From NCBI RefSeq assembly GCF_000002515.2, contig NC_006041.1, forward strand, positions 248,001-312,000: a DNA stretch of 64,000 nt, given 5' to 3'. Below are positions 51,014 through 61,038 of the stretch, piece by piece; position 1 is the first letter of the stretch; each line of letters begins with the position of its first letter. Under the pieces are notes generated by a model that did not search any database, was not told the origin of the DNA, and saw nothing but the letters and a program-made list of their open reading frames with translations. Both the position numbers and the translations under genes were made by a program. This DNA comes from Kluyveromyces lactis (Eukaryota; Ascomycota; Saccharomycetes; Saccharomycetales; Saccharomycetaceae).

Positions 51014-53380
51014 TTAATGATCGAAATACTCGAAAATACATTTGTACTGAAGAATTCTATTACCTAACATGTTCCAGTCCTGCTTTGTAATATTGAGTTC
51101 TTCAAGTAATTTTATCTTGCTGAAAACTGAACCTCCCTTCCAGGTCAACATTGAGGGATCCATATCATGTGGAGGAGGTAAGATATTAATTGGTAAAAGA
51201 TCATCATCACTATGAAGAGTTTGTAAAGAATCCCAGTATGCTTCTATTTCTGCCTTTATCAATTTTGATAACTTTTTCTTATATGCAATCGCCGCTTGAG
51301 GATCAGTAGGTTCTAGATCTAATTTGTTATCGGTTTCATAAGACTTGATTACTTCACCGATCTTTTCCATTAAGGTGCTTAATGCGGATATACTCAAAAG
51401 CTTTGGCCTCCAAATATTGATTCTATCCGTTAGAATGAAGTCTAGTGCTGGAATTTTCGAAGATCCTCCAACAATGAGAATATTAGAATATAATACGTTC
51501 AATTTGGACATGTTATCACCTAATAGCATCGAAGCATTTGTTATACTTTCAATTATAGCTTTTTCTAAAGGCATTGATAGATTGTTGTACTGCCTTAGAT
51601 TGATGTCTTCAATTTCATCATTAATTTGAGTTTCCTCCTTCGAACCCGCAGACTCATCATCGTTTTGTTCATCAAGATCGTCTGTATCAAGGTTTAATAG
51701 CTTTTGAACTATATCAATATCTCTTGACAAGTTGGAATACCACTTAGTCGGTTCTTGAATACAAAGCATTTGGGTTAAAGATTTGGTGTCATTTGGTTTC
51801 AAAGTATAAATATCTTTCGATCGTGGACATTGCCTAATAACGTACTCATTTGGTTTATGTTGCTTCGGTTTGATTACCTCGAATATGTCCGGAAAGAAGA
51901 TACCCATAGGTGCACACATAACTTCATCGAAAAGTTTGTACTCATACTTATGAGACTGCGTATATTTTCTTGCATATGGGTCCCTTTTAATGAAGGAATA
52001 TAATTGAATTGCTATATCGGCATCTTGGAAGGTAATACATTGTTTTTTCAAAGTTTCGGCCAGAGTCCAGCCGTTTGGCTCATTAATATTCCAATCAGCG
52101 TATGGGAACTTGTTTTGTAAAAGCATATGGGCGAAAAGTCTTGTAATGTCATCACCACCGTAGTTTAGTCTTAATGCAGAGTTCTTGACAACGACACCAT
52201 CATCAACACATGCTATCTTGGTTTGTTTGGCACCTATATCGATAACACAGGTTGAATTCGACAAGCCAGCACCATAACAGGAAGCCAAAGATTCTTGGAT
52301 AAGGGCGATGGATTGGAAATCTAATTCTATTAGCAATAAATGAATCATTGATTCGACAAAAGTTTTATCGAATAGATCAGGAACAATTAAGACTACTCTG
52401 TAATTAGAGAATTGGTTTCTTTCTATACCGATTTTTTCCATCGCCAAAGACTGTACTATAAGTTGCTCAACATCAAAAAGAATTTCTTGGAATGAATTAT
52501 AATTAGGTTCGTTCAAATTGAACGACCCATTGAGGAAAGGTGATCTTAATTTAAAATCTGACGGAAGACACTGGGTGGCATCGTGACCATAATACGATTT
52601 TGATCTGTCTTTAATCCATTCAATTCTTCCAAAATCATTTAAATCGGGCACCAACTCAGGGTCAGATTTAGCGTTGAATGCCGCTGCTTGTTCAGTGGAA
52701 TTTGGCATGATTCTTCTCTTATAATATCTCATTCTCTCTTTGAAGTCAAATTGGATATCATCCTTCAATTGTTGAAATATTTCATTGTTAGATATATCTT
52801 CCTGTGGCGAAGGAACTGTACCACCATGAGTCGGCACAGCGACCAAATTGGGGACTTGTTGCGGAAATATGTCATAGTTCGGACCAATCTTGATGAATGA
52901 GGACCCAGGATGAATAATGATGGAATCAAGTTCATCATCTTCTATTGCATTGGAATCAGCCATGTTATCATCATCCAATGCTGGCGTCCCAATTCCGGCA
53001 GCGGGAGCAGAACTTGAGCCACCTGTTTGGCCTTGTTGTCTCAAATGTTTCCTTTCTCTCATATAGAAGATCTGATCATCGTTCTTCAAATAATTGGAAG
53101 AATAATTCTTTTGGTTGATGACTGACACCGGTTTCAAAGTAATTGGTTGAGCAATATGTTCATTTTCTTGTCTTTCGATACCGATAATCTTTAACTTTTT
53201 GGCGAACTCTTCAGCTGCTTTAATTCTTCCTAGACGACGTTTCTCAAGCAAATGCTGTGGGACCTTCTTCGATGGTATATCCTTTGAGATCTTCCCATCG
53301 GACCCCAGCAGAGGTTCCTTAGAAGGCTCCTTAGAAGGTTCTTTAGAGGGCGATTCGGTGGGATCTATTTCGGTGTCCAT
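51014..53380 (-). CDS. ARP8: Actin-related protein Arp8 (INO80 complex)
   Basis: A 788-residue nuclear actin-related protein (S. cerevisiae 881). The first 150 residues are low-complexity and include three SKEP repeats (about residues 10-21). The actin fold follows with insertions: IIIHPGSSFIKIG near the first phosphate loop, SNSTCVIDIGAKQTKIACVDDG in the middle and ILIVGGSSKIPALD near the C-terminus. In INO80 it forms a module with Arp4 and actin that binds histones and linker DNA. The open frame extends to 53425 by a TTG; I use the ATG at 53380. It is divergent from LSC1 and follows SFL1 as YOR141C follows YOR140W. Confidence 0.94.
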   Translation of the reverse strand: MDTEIDPTESPSKEPSKEPSKEPLLGSDGKISKDIPSKKVPQHLLEKRRLGRIKAAEEFAKKLKIIGIERQENEHIAQPITLKPVSVINQKNYSSNYLKNDDQIFYMRERKHLRQQGQTGGSSSAPAAGIGTPALDDDNMADSNAIEDDELDSIIIHPGSSFIKIGPNYDIFPQQVPNLVAVPTHGGTVPSPQEDISNNEIFQQLKDDIQFDFKERMRYYKRRIMPNSTEQAAAFNAKSDPELVPDLNDFGRIEWIKDRSKSYYGHDATQCLPSDFKLRSPFLNGSFNLNEPNYNSFQEILFDVEQLIVQSLAMEKIGIERNQFSNYRVVLIVPDLFDKTFVESMIHLLLIELDFQSIALIQESLASCYGAGLSNSTCVIDIGAKQTKIACVDDGVVVKNSALRLNYGGDDITRLFAHMLLQNKFPYADWNINEPNGWTLAETLKKQCITFQDADIAIQLYSFIKRDPYARKYTQSHKYEYKLFDEVMCAPMGIFFPDIFEVIKPKQHKPNEYVIRQCPRSKDIYTLKPNDTKSLTQMLCIQEPTKWYSNLSRDIDIVQKLLNLDTDDLDEQNDDESAGSKEETQINDEIEDINLRQYNNLSMPLEKAIIESITNASMLLGDNMSKLNVLYSNILIVGGSSKIPALDFILTDRINIWRPKLLSISALSTLMEKIGEVIKSYETDNKLDLEPTDPQAAIAYKKKLSKLIKAEIEAYWDSLQTLHSDDDLLPINILPPPHDMDPSMLTWKGGSVFSKIKLLEELNITKQDWNMLGNRILQYKCIFEYFDH

Positions 53381-53563
53381 TGGGGATTGGCTTGTCAGAG
53401 ATGGAGGTTGCTGGTTCAACTGCAAGCTATAATTGGAATGAGTTTACATTATTGTGCGTTACTATATGGCTGGCTATATGATAAACATAAAGTTGTAATG
53501 ATGTAGATGTTCACGTTAGAGCACGGTAGGGTAATCACTAGATGCTGGAAGATTACTATGTGT

Positions 53564-53640
53564 ATTACCCGGCGTAGACAGGGTAATAAACACTCATAAA
53601 ACATCTTCTAATTGTTATTACCCTGTCTAATCCGGGTAAT
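53564..53640. promoter_or_regulatory. Inverted repeat of Reb1-type sites upstream of ARP8
   Basis: Two 26-base arms (53564-53589 and 53615-53640) are inverted copies matching at 24 of 26 positions, separated by 25 bases. Each arm has ATTACCCGG at its outer end and CAGGGTAAT at its inner end. TTACCCG at 53566-53572 and CGGGTAA at 53633-53639 match the Reb1 consensus. The inner CAGGGTAA copies are weaker. The cluster is about 185-260 bases before the ARP8 ATG. Reb1 makes nucleosome-free promoters and can also stop transcription. Confidence 0.65.
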
Positions 53641-54170
53641 GATAACACACGATTAAATCCGAAGGGCTTTTTCCCCAGGTCAATTGTTTCACCCGCTCCG
53701 CCACAGATACGAGTTTCTTATACCCCAGACGCTTACCCTACCTCTACCCCATTGGACCGTTTCCCAATCAGGTAAAAAAACAGAAACCAAAAAATTGCCC
53801 CACCATTTTATGCAATGTGGTTTCGCCCGACTGTATAACGGTGCAACACACATACGACAATCATTCGTAACATACTCGAAACCGGTTAGAAAAGGTGCTC
53901 GAAACTGTGACACTAGGAACAATTGCCGGTGTGATTTGCGGTTAAAAGACGGTTCTTCTGCGAATGAAAAAAATTTGGTCTTAGTTCCGCATTTGTTTCT
54001 GAAAGAAGTGACAATGGCTAGCCGTTTTTTCCCTCTTTCTTTGCGCCGTCGAGATTGGGCCGAGGAACAGTGTGCTGTACCAATGGAGGATTGCCTGGCA
54101 ATTATCTAGCTCGGTGCACTTTGTATCTGGTAGAAGAATACGTGGAGAGAGGGCGAAAGATAGTCATGGT

Positions 54171-54180
54171 GTCACGTGAC
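54171..54180. promoter_or_regulatory. GTCACGTGAC palindrome (Cbf1-type) upstream of LSC1
   Basis: A perfect RTCACGTGAY palindrome about 575 bases before the LSC1 ATG. Cbf1 is the likely factor. No CDEII/CDEIII follows, so it is not a centromere element. Confidence 0.45.
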
Positions 54181-54752
54181 AGTTTTTTTTTTTTTGAACG
54201 CCTTGTTTTCTGGAGTTCCCAATTGACTACCCAGATGGAATAGGATAACAGAATGACGATGGGATATCAGTTACCAAGCAAGTGTACCATATCAAGTCAT
54301 TTCGCCAGCAACAATTGATTAATTAAGACAGGTTTCTAGTGCAATATATACAGATACAGAAAATCGCCTTACTAGAACATCCAACGGGGGGATATAGTCT
54401 TGTTTTAAATGTTTTCTCTTTGTTCTCTCTGTTCTTTCCGTCCTCTTCTGTCCCTTTGTAGTCGTTTTAGACTGAAAATTGGTTTCTGAAATTTGAAATT
54501 TCCAACTTTCTAATATATAAAGGGTCAAATCAAGATCTGGTGAGAATTAATAGCCAGTTTTAAACTATTAGCACATACTCATATATTAAACATAATCTGA
54601 GTACACATTTATAAAGTAAGTGCGGTATTTCTCCTTCCTTTGACTTTCAATAAGAAAACAATTTGCAACTTTCAAATCAATTGAAGCAAGTTGATCAATA
54701 TTCCCAAAACTTATACATATTCATACACACACACACAGAATATTCCTAAAAG

Positions 54753-55709
54753 ATGTTACGCGTTGCTGGTCGCCGTTTTTTCTCTAGAGAGGCTGTTCCA
54801 TATGATAAGACTATCAAGAATTTGCTGTTGAATCATGACACCAAGGTTATCTTCCAAGGTTTCACTGGTAAGCAGGCCACTTTCCATGCTAAGATCTCTC
54901 AAGAATATGGTACCAACATCGTCGGTGGTACCAATCCTAAGAAGGCCGGCCAAGTTCATTTGGGACAACCTGTCTTTGCTTCCGTTGCTGAAGCCGTTAA
55001 GGAAACCGGTGCTACCGCTACTGGTATCTTCGTGCCTCCTTCTATCGCTGCACCAGCAATCAAGGAAGCCATTGAGGCCCAAATCCCACTTGCCGTCGCT
55101 ATTACCGAAGGTATTCCTCAACATGACATGTTATACATTGCTGAAATGTTGAAATCCCAGGACAAGACCCGTCTTGTGGGTCCAAACTGTCCTGGTATCA
55201 TCTCTCCATCTGCTAGATGTAGAATTGGTATCCAACCTACTTCTATCTTCAAGCCTGGTAAGATTGGTATCGTTTCCAAATCCGGTACCTTGACTTATGA
55301 AGCTGTTCAACAAACTACCATCACAGACTTGGGTCAATCTTTGGTTATCGGTATCGGTGGTGATGCCTTCCCAGGTACTGACTTCATCGATGCCTTGACT
55401 TTGTTCCTAAACGACCCTCAAACTGAAGGTATTATCTTGTTGGGTGAAATCGGTGGTACTGCTGAAATTGAAGCTGCTGAATACTTGAAATCTTACAACT
55501 TGACTAGAGAAAAGCCATTGCCAGTTGCCTCTTTCATCGCTGGTACTGTTGCTGGTCAAATGAAGGGTGTCAGAATGGGTCACTCCGGTGCTATCGTCGA
55601 AGGTTCAGGTACTGATGCTGAATCTAAGAAGAAGGCTCTAAGATCCGCTAATGTCGCAGTTGTCGAATCTCCAGGTCATTTGGGTAAGGCTCTATTAGAT
55701 CAATTCTAG
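54753..55709 (+). CDS. LSC1: Succinyl-CoA ligase alpha subunit
   Basis: A 318-residue mitochondrial TCA-cycle enzyme subunit (S. cerevisiae 329). The N-terminal [14 protein letters not shown] is a basic, hydroxylated presequence. The CoA-binding [11 protein letters not shown] is near residue 36, and [10 protein letters not shown] near residue 143. The active-site phosphohistidine is H277 in [11 protein letters not shown]. The C-terminus ends [15 protein letters not shown]. Together with Lsc2 it forms ATP from succinyl-CoA. Codon bias is moderate to high. It is in the YOR142W position. Confidence 0.97.
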   Translation: MLRVAGRRFFSREAVPYDKTIKNLLLNHDTKVIFQGFTGKQATFHAKISQEYGTNIVGGTNPKKAGQVHLGQPVFASVAEAVKETGATATGIFVPPSIAAPAIKEAIEAQIPLAVAITEGIPQHDMLYIAEMLKSQDKTRLVGPNCPGIISPSARCRIGIQPTSIFKPGKIGIVSKSGTLTYEAVQQTTITDLGQSLVIGIGGDAFPGTDFIDALTLFLNDPQTEGIILLGEIGGTAEIEAAEYLKSYNLTREKPLPVASFIAGTVAGQMKGVRMGHSGAIVEGSGTDAESKKKALRSANVAVVESPGHLGKALLDQF

Positions 55710-56024
55710 ATCTCTTGAGATAACCTTCTCTAATGATAACATTAATTATTATCAACCCACGATGATAAAAATATATATATAAATATGTGTATACACTCCT
55801 TGATAATGATGTTAACGATAACTCTAAACTAACTCTGACTCCATTGGAGATCACTATGGTGCTTGTACTATTATGTTGATTCTTTTAGATACATTTTTCG
55901 TATGATATTTTAAACACTTTTACTTTACTCTTTCGATAGCCTATCAAGGCAAAAAGCAGCACCACTTGCCTTCTTTCTTCAAATTAAAATTAGAATGTCT
56001 ACTCGGTATCACTTATATACATAC
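55710..56024. other. LSC1-THI80 convergent 3' region
   Basis: 315 bases. A TA microsatellite at about 55771-55782 (within ATATATATATAAATATG) is the only repeat; nothing else is defined. Confidence 0.45.
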
Positions 56025-56939
56025 TTACTCCGATTCATCTATCAAATGCTGCGTTATTTTATCCCATTTCAGTTCGACGCTCATCACAATTGACTCTTCG
56101 CAGGCAATCAGGCAGTTTTCTCCCACGAACCGATTACTGCTGCTGACATTACCACTTTCAATACTTGTGGGCCAGTCTTCAACATCCCATTTCAAACCTT
56201 TAGTCTTGGTTATTATGTTTGGCCCGGCTAGTGGCAGTAATCCACAGTTCCCAATCAATGGCTTGACTTTGTCTAGTTTCAACCAGTATCCTTTTTTGGA
56301 GGATGGGATGAGGATGATCATATCACTCATAGTTAAAAAACACATTTTAAAGTACGGGTCCTGACGCCGTAAAGCGTAAAATTGTACCATGGAATGTATG
56401 GTATGATCGAATCTGCCATCAATACCATTTAGGATAAGTAATGGTATATCTTTCAATTGGCTTTTATCGGCCTGTTGGTATAGCTTATGAATTCCATCAT
56501 ACTCATTGATTTCAACTGCATTCAAGTCGATGCCCAATAGCAACAAAGTGGCAACATTGACGCTCTTGGTAAAATCTGTGGAATATTGCGTGTTTTGCTT
56601 AATAACTGTGGTTGTTTCTATTGCTTCATAATATTCAAGTACGTCTTCCCTAATTGAATCCATGTCACCTGCAATTACGTCGGGGTGATACCTCTTACCA
56701 TCGCTATCACGATAATAATCGAATAATCGATTGGCAGCCCCATCAGCACATATTTTGATTGTATATGAGTTCCATAATGCCTCAAATGCCGAATGATCTA
56801 ACTTAATCCTTTGGTTCAATATCAATAGAACACTGTTCTCGGCCTTAGGATCAAACCATTGGTCCAATTCAATAATACCATCATATTCTCCTTCGATTTT
56901 AATATCTTCAATATCATTATTCTCAGTGATAATGCTCAT
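56025..56939 (-). CDS. THI80: Thiamine pyrophosphokinase
   Basis: A 304-residue enzyme (S. cerevisiae Thi80 is 319) that transfers pyrophosphate from ATP to thiamine to make ThDP in the cytosol. Motifs seen are ICADGAANRLFDYY (about residues 67-80), VIAGDMDSIR (ATP/Mg site, near 95) and QYSTDFTKSVN (near 120). The thiamine-binding domain near the C-terminus carries GLKWDVE and VSSSNRFVGE. The ThDP product is the cofactor of the ARO10 enzyme in this window, but the genes are far apart. It is in the YOR143C position. Confidence 0.95.
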   Translation of the reverse strand: MSIITENNDIEDIKIEGEYDGIIELDQWFDPKAENSVLLILNQRIKLDHSAFEALWNSYTIKICADGAANRLFDYYRDSDGKRYHPDVIAGDMDSIREDVLEYYEAIETTTVIKQNTQYSTDFTKSVNVATLLLLGIDLNAVEINEYDGIHKLYQQADKSQLKDIPLLILNGIDGRFDHTIHSMVQFYALRRQDPYFKMCFLTMSDMIILIPSSKKGYWLKLDKVKPLIGNCGLLPLAGPNIITKTKGLKWDVEDWPTSIESGNVSSSNRFVGENCLIACEESIVMSVELKWDKITQHLIDESE

Positions 56940-57244
56940 GTCTAGTGTATATTTCTTGCCTCTACGGTGCTTTTCTCGTACCTCATTCTTCCCTTTATTT
57001 ATATTTTGTACCGCATCATGATATATCTGGTAACACGCTTTGATTATTGGGAGCTTTGGAAATTATTCAAACCTTTAAACAAGAAAAACGAAAGAAATTA
57101 GTGACAATACACTAAAACATCACGAAGTGATCCCCCAGAAAGCAACAGTCCTGCGCATTCCGAAGTGCTGTCAGTGTTTCAATAATATATGGACAAGGAT
57201 TCGCTTGTGTTGGTAGCGCGGAAACAATAAATAATCGTGGCATA
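56940..57244. promoter_or_regulatory. THI80-SPT3 divergent intergenic region
   Basis: 305 bases for two divergent promoters. No confident site is named. Confidence 0.4.
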
Positions 57245-58231
57245 ATGTCTGACAAGTACAAGTATCGTGTTGAGATACAACAAATGATGTTTGTCTCTGG
57301 TGAAAACAACGAACCACCAGTTGAAACAACATCTTTGATCGAGGATATAGTGAGAGGGCAGGTTGTTGAAATTTTACTCCAAGCAACCAGAACGGCCAAT
57401 TGTAGGGGGAGTAAGAGTATAGTGCCCGAAGATGTCATCTTTTTAATCAGACATGATAAAGCTAAGGTGAACAGATTGCGTACATATCTATCATGGAAGG
57501 ACCTTAGAAAAAATGCCAAAGATCAAGATGCACAGCAAGCTGCAGCAGGTGGTGGTGCAGGAGATGGCTCTGGTCCTGGCGGTATTGATGATGATGATGC
57601 TGGCAAAAAGGACAAAGACGGAGCCGGAGTCAACATGAAAGTGAAGAAGTCAAGCATCAAGCTACCATGGGAGTTACAGTTCATGTTCAATGAGCAACCT
57701 CTTGAGAATCCAGATGAGGATGATATGGACGATGATGAACGGGAGGCTAATATGGCTACATTGAAGAGACTAAAAATGGCTGATGATAGGACTAGAGGTA
57801 TGACGAAGGAAGAATACGTGCATTGGTCTGATTGTCGACAAGCCAGTTTCACTTTCAGAAAATCAAAAAGATTCAAAGATTGGTCTGGAATATCTCAGTT
57901 GATAGACAGTAAACCTCACGATGATGTAATCGATATTCTTGGGTTCTTAACTTTTGAGATCGTCTGTGCAATAACGGAAACTGCATTGAAGATCAAAACA
58001 AGATACGAAAGGATAAGAAGCATGAAAACTCAATCACAACCCCAAGAATACAGTGTAGGTACAACTAGAAGGAAAAAGAGACTGTTTGACGGTCCCGATA
58101 ATGTAGTAAATCCTTTGAAACCGGAACATATTGAAGAAGCTTGGCGTGTTTTACAGACTGTGAACATGAAACATAGAGCTTTATCGAATTATAAAGGTGG
58201 TAGATTGTCGAGTAGAACAGTCATCATGTAA
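57245..58231 (+). CDS. SPT3: SAGA subunit Spt3
   Basis: A 328-residue protein (S. cerevisiae 337) with two histone-fold halves. The N-terminal half (YRVEIQQMMFVSGE to RTYLSWKDLRK, residues 7-95) resembles TAF13. The C-terminal half (CRQASFTFRKSKRFKDWSG to KIKTRYERIRS) resembles TAF11. The linker is Gly/Asp-rich (GGGAGDGSGPGG at about 103-114). Spt3 helps SAGA deliver TBP to TATA-containing promoters. Its place between THI80 (YOR143C) and ELG1 (YOR144C), while S. cerevisiae keeps it as YDR392W, is a clear mark of the merged ancestral order. Confidence 0.96.
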   Translation: MSDKYKYRVEIQQMMFVSGENNEPPVETTSLIEDIVRGQVVEILLQATRTANCRGSKSIVPEDVIFLIRHDKAKVNRLRTYLSWKDLRKNAKDQDAQQAAAGGGAGDGSGPGGIDDDDAGKKDKDGAGVNMKVKKSSIKLPWELQFMFNEQPLENPDEDDMDDDEREANMATLKRLKMADDRTRGMTKEEYVHWSDCRQASFTFRKSKRFKDWSGISQLIDSKPHDDVIDILGFLTFEIVCAITETALKIKTRYERIRSMKTQSQPQEYSVGTTRRKKRLFDGPDNVVNPLKPEHIEEAWRVLQTVNMKHRALSNYKGGRLSSRTVIM

Positions 58232-58318
58232 TACCACACAAGATAGGTCTTTGTATCAGTAATTGTCTTATAATATCGGAATCCTGTAACTATTAAATAA
58301 CTACTCTATAAACTAATG

Positions 58319-60568
58319 TCACTTGTATGCATGAAGGAATCCCTGGGGTGATCCCCTGAAAAAAGCCGCCAGTATGAGCCTCTTATCCACCATTTCCTGT
58401 ATTATGTCGTTGGCATTGTACTCAGGACCATAATGTTCTCTATATCTTTGGAATAAGGAGACGTTTTTGTTTTTGATTTCTGTTTCACTCTCAGCAATTC
58501 GAGACATGAACGGTAAATACCATCTGGAAATGTCTTTTAATTTGTGTGTTGCTGAAAATTCGAGTGCCAAATTGTTAATAAAATCTAGTTCAAATGCATC
58601 GCTGTTGTCTTCTGATTTAAGGCGATAGTCTTTTAAAACGCCAGTCTTCCTTCTGGAGCTACGAGTGTTTCCAAGCATTGTCAGAACATTTCCTTGAGGT
58701 GAGTTATTGACTCTAGTCTTGAGGTATTTTATCATCTCATTAACGCAAATACTAACCTTATCATGGGCGACAACATTGACGTCTTCGTTATCATTAAAAC
58801 GTAAAAACTGTTTGCATTTTTCTTCCATTAATGATTGCATCTGTTTTTCCCATGGGAATAGAGTGTTATGATTTATATCCCAAAGGTGCTCCACATAGTC
58901 CCACACAACGTCATAGGAAGTTTCTTCATCATTAGAAATTTGATGCTTTGCGTAGTTTAATGTGAGATCTATATCATCTTTCACAAATGATTTGCCTTCG
59001 ATACAATTTTGTATGACGTCGTAACTTGATGAGAAATCCAGTTTTAGCCATGCATCTTTAATATTTTCTGTGTTATCATTTTGGTTTCTTGGAAAATGTG
59101 AATCTTTAATTGGAACTACCCCAGGTTTGGTGCAAACCCATTGTAAATCCATCAAACACTTACGGATATGGTAGTTGTTCCTTTGCAAAATTATATTCAA
59201 CAAATTTTTATTGATTTCAATTCCTTTCTGTTCCAAGCATCTTGACGTATACTCCATTATTTGCTGCTTTGGGGCGCTTTTGATGTTAAATATAGAGTGC
59301 TGCTCCTCTGCAACCTCAAGTAGGTTAGATGGGATAAACCTGTAATCGCCGCAGGTGATAACTACAGGTCTTCTAGAGACTATCAACGTGGCATGCACAG
59401 AATTCCAGAAAAATTTATCTGATTCAGTGAGTAGTACATCAACATCATCGAAGAGAATGATTCCCTTGGATTGGGTGTCTTTCACATATTTCGTGGTTGC
59501 AAAATCGTGCAGCATATCTGAAATATCTCTCTTGGCTCTGTTCATGGAGCAATTAATCTCAAAGATATGGGCATCTTGTTCATCCATTAAGACATCTATC
59601 AAGGTGTTCTTACCTATCCCTCCGTATAAAATAATTAATGGGACAAATTGTTTCACACTAGTGTCATCTCCTGATCCGAGAAAAGAATCATCTACTATGA
59701 AGTTGTCCAGATCACCATCAACCTTGCGATTGTAAAGGGCTGATCTGTCAGTTTTCCTATTCAATAGGTCGAATGCGTCTTTAAACCATTCTCTTACGCT
59801 TGATTTGGTATCAGAATCTATAAGAACATCTTCTATAGATGTAGGCTTGAAAAGTGAGGTCCATAATTGGGTATTGGTTGTATCATCGGAATAAGAAATG
59901 CGGTCGTTAATGTTCAATGCTTCTTTTGAGCCATCGGGTTTATCAGAATTAACTAGGAATGAATACTCCGATGCATTGAAACTCAAATCCAAAGGCTTAA
60001 CTACCTTTTTGTGCAGTGAAATAGAGTTTTGTTTTCCCAAAATGTAATGCGGGGTATGCTGAATGTGTGGAAGAGGTGCATGAAGTACCTGTTCCTTAGA
60101 AATCTTGTTTTGTCTTTGAACAGTACTTCTTTCCATGTTCAAAAACGATGCAATGTTAGAGTTTTTAGCAGCCTGTAGGCCATCTGATGTTATATGAGAA
60201 GCATCAAATCGGTTTGCTGAGTCAACTTTTACTGGCGATTCATCAAGCAGTATAATATCTTTCTTATTAGCCTGCTTCTGTTTGGAATCAGGTTTGGATT
60301 TCTTAGTGTATCCAGACAGTAGACTCTTCAGATTTACCCTCTTTTTCACATTATTCTCTGTTAATGCTTGAGTCTGAGATGATACGTTTATTGGTTCCTC
60401 AAGTTCACGTAATGGTGACGACGGTACTTCTTCAACTTCTTCAAGTAAAGCCGGATCAATTGCAAGATCATCATCCTGTTTTGAGGACTGTTGATTTACA
60501 TTGCCTGTACCACGTCGCCTGTAGCCATTCAATATGTTTGATATCAGTGGACCTTCTTTCTCGCCCAT
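58319..60568 (-). CDS. ELG1: Elg1, large subunit of the PCNA unloading RFC-like complex
   Basis: A 749-residue AAA+ protein (S. cerevisiae 791). The N-terminal 220 residues are disordered with PIP/SIM-like stretches (DIILLDESP near residue 105). The AAA+ core follows, with a P-loop-like LIILYGGIGKNTLIDVL (about residue 320), which is compressed and lacks the usual GKT/S. A Walker B GIILFDDVDVLL follows, and a collar domain with LWDINHNTLFPWEKQ. Elg1-RFC removes SUMO-modified and unmodified PCNA after replication. It is in the YOR144C position and is the last gene of the merged block. Confidence 0.92.
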   Translation of the reverse strand: MGEKEGPLISNILNGYRRRGTGNVNQQSSKQDDDLAIDPALLEEVEEVPSSPLRELEEPINVSSQTQALTENNVKKRVNLKSLLSGYTKKSKPDSKQKQANKKDIILLDESPVKVDSANRFDASHITSDGLQAAKNSNIASFLNMERSTVQRQNKISKEQVLHAPLPHIQHTPHYILGKQNSISLHKKVVKPLDLSFNASEYSFLVNSDKPDGSKEALNINDRISYSDDTTNTQLWTSLFKPTSIEDVLIDSDTKSSVREWFKDAFDLLNRKTDRSALYNRKVDGDLDNFIVDDSFLGSGDDTSVKQFVPLIILYGGIGKNTLIDVLMDEQDAHIFEINCSMNRAKRDISDMLHDFATTKYVKDTQSKGIILFDDVDVLLTESDKFFWNSVHATLIVSRRPVVITCGDYRFIPSNLLEVAEEQHSIFNIKSAPKQQIMEYTSRCLEQKGIEINKNLLNIILQRNNYHIRKCLMDLQWVCTKPGVVPIKDSHFPRNQNDNTENIKDAWLKLDFSSSYDVIQNCIEGKSFVKDDIDLTLNYAKHQISNDEETSYDVVWDYVEHLWDINHNTLFPWEKQMQSLMEEKCKQFLRFNDNEDVNVVAHDKVSICVNEMIKYLKTRVNNSPQGNVLTMLGNTRSSRRKTGVLKDYRLKSEDNSDAFELDFINNLALEFSATHKLKDISRWYLPFMSRIAESETEIKNKNVSLFQRYREHYGPEYNANDIIQEMVDKRLILAAFFRGSPQGFLHAYK

Positions 60569-61038
60569 CGCAAGGTATGTATATTATAGCTTCGATATTG
60601 TAATTCTTTTCCGATTTAACCAATGTTAAACCACTAAAACATGCCCAAAAAGTCAATTCTCAATTGGCATGCGCCCTGCAATATAGCCTGGTGTGCGCAA
60701 GCTAACAGATGCTACCGGAGTTGATCGATGTCAGTGACCTTGGAGTTGCTATTCAATTTTTAATAGTGGATACTATTTCACCATTCAATTCTATACAGAA
60801 TTACATTTTCGCGTTAACAGCTAAATTCCAAAATGCGAACACCTAAGCAAACAGAAAGGACATAATAAACAATAATGAACAAGTAATTCATAATGGCATG
60901 TTTGAAAGTACGATTTGGATGCCCATAAACTAGAGCTAAATAGCAGACAGTCGTTTGAAATCTTACAATATTCAATGTTCATTAGTCTTTGTCATTTAAT
61001 TTTGCATTTCACTATAGAGGATAATTAGTACGAAGTAT
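60569..61038. other. Intergenic region at the synteny change
   Basis: 470 bases between ELG1 and the SPO13-position gene, both minus strand. This is where the gene order changes from the YOR128-145 block to the ARD1/TRS31 neighbourhood. No tRNA, transposon or repeat marks the junction. Confidence 0.5.

Larger units (their letters stand above)
53381..54752. promoter_or_regulatory. ARP8-LSC1 divergent intergenic region
   Basis: 1.37 kb. Near ARP8 is an inverted repeat of Reb1-type sites (53564-53640) and a further GGGTAAT at 53529-53535. Near LSC1 is the perfect palindrome GTCACGTGAC at 54171-54180, followed by a run of T. The 141-codon frame at 53684-54109 opens with TTG, matches no family and is rejected. 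Confidence 0.5.

Noticed and set aside
53572-53640. Similarity of TAGACAGGGTAAT to the I-SceI homing site
   Set aside because: Only the right half (ACAGGGTAAT) agrees; the rest differs. Reb1-type sites explain the sequence better and no endonuclease gene or insertion is present.
53684-54109. 141-codon frame between ARP8 and LSC1
   Set aside because: It starts with TTG, shows no domain and overlaps divergent promoter sequence including the Cbf1-type region.
54171-54260. Possible centromere: GTCACGTGAC (CDEI-like) followed by a T run
   Set aside because: There is no 80-base highly AT-rich CDEII and no CDEIII (TGTTTTTG...TTCCGAA) downstream on either strand.
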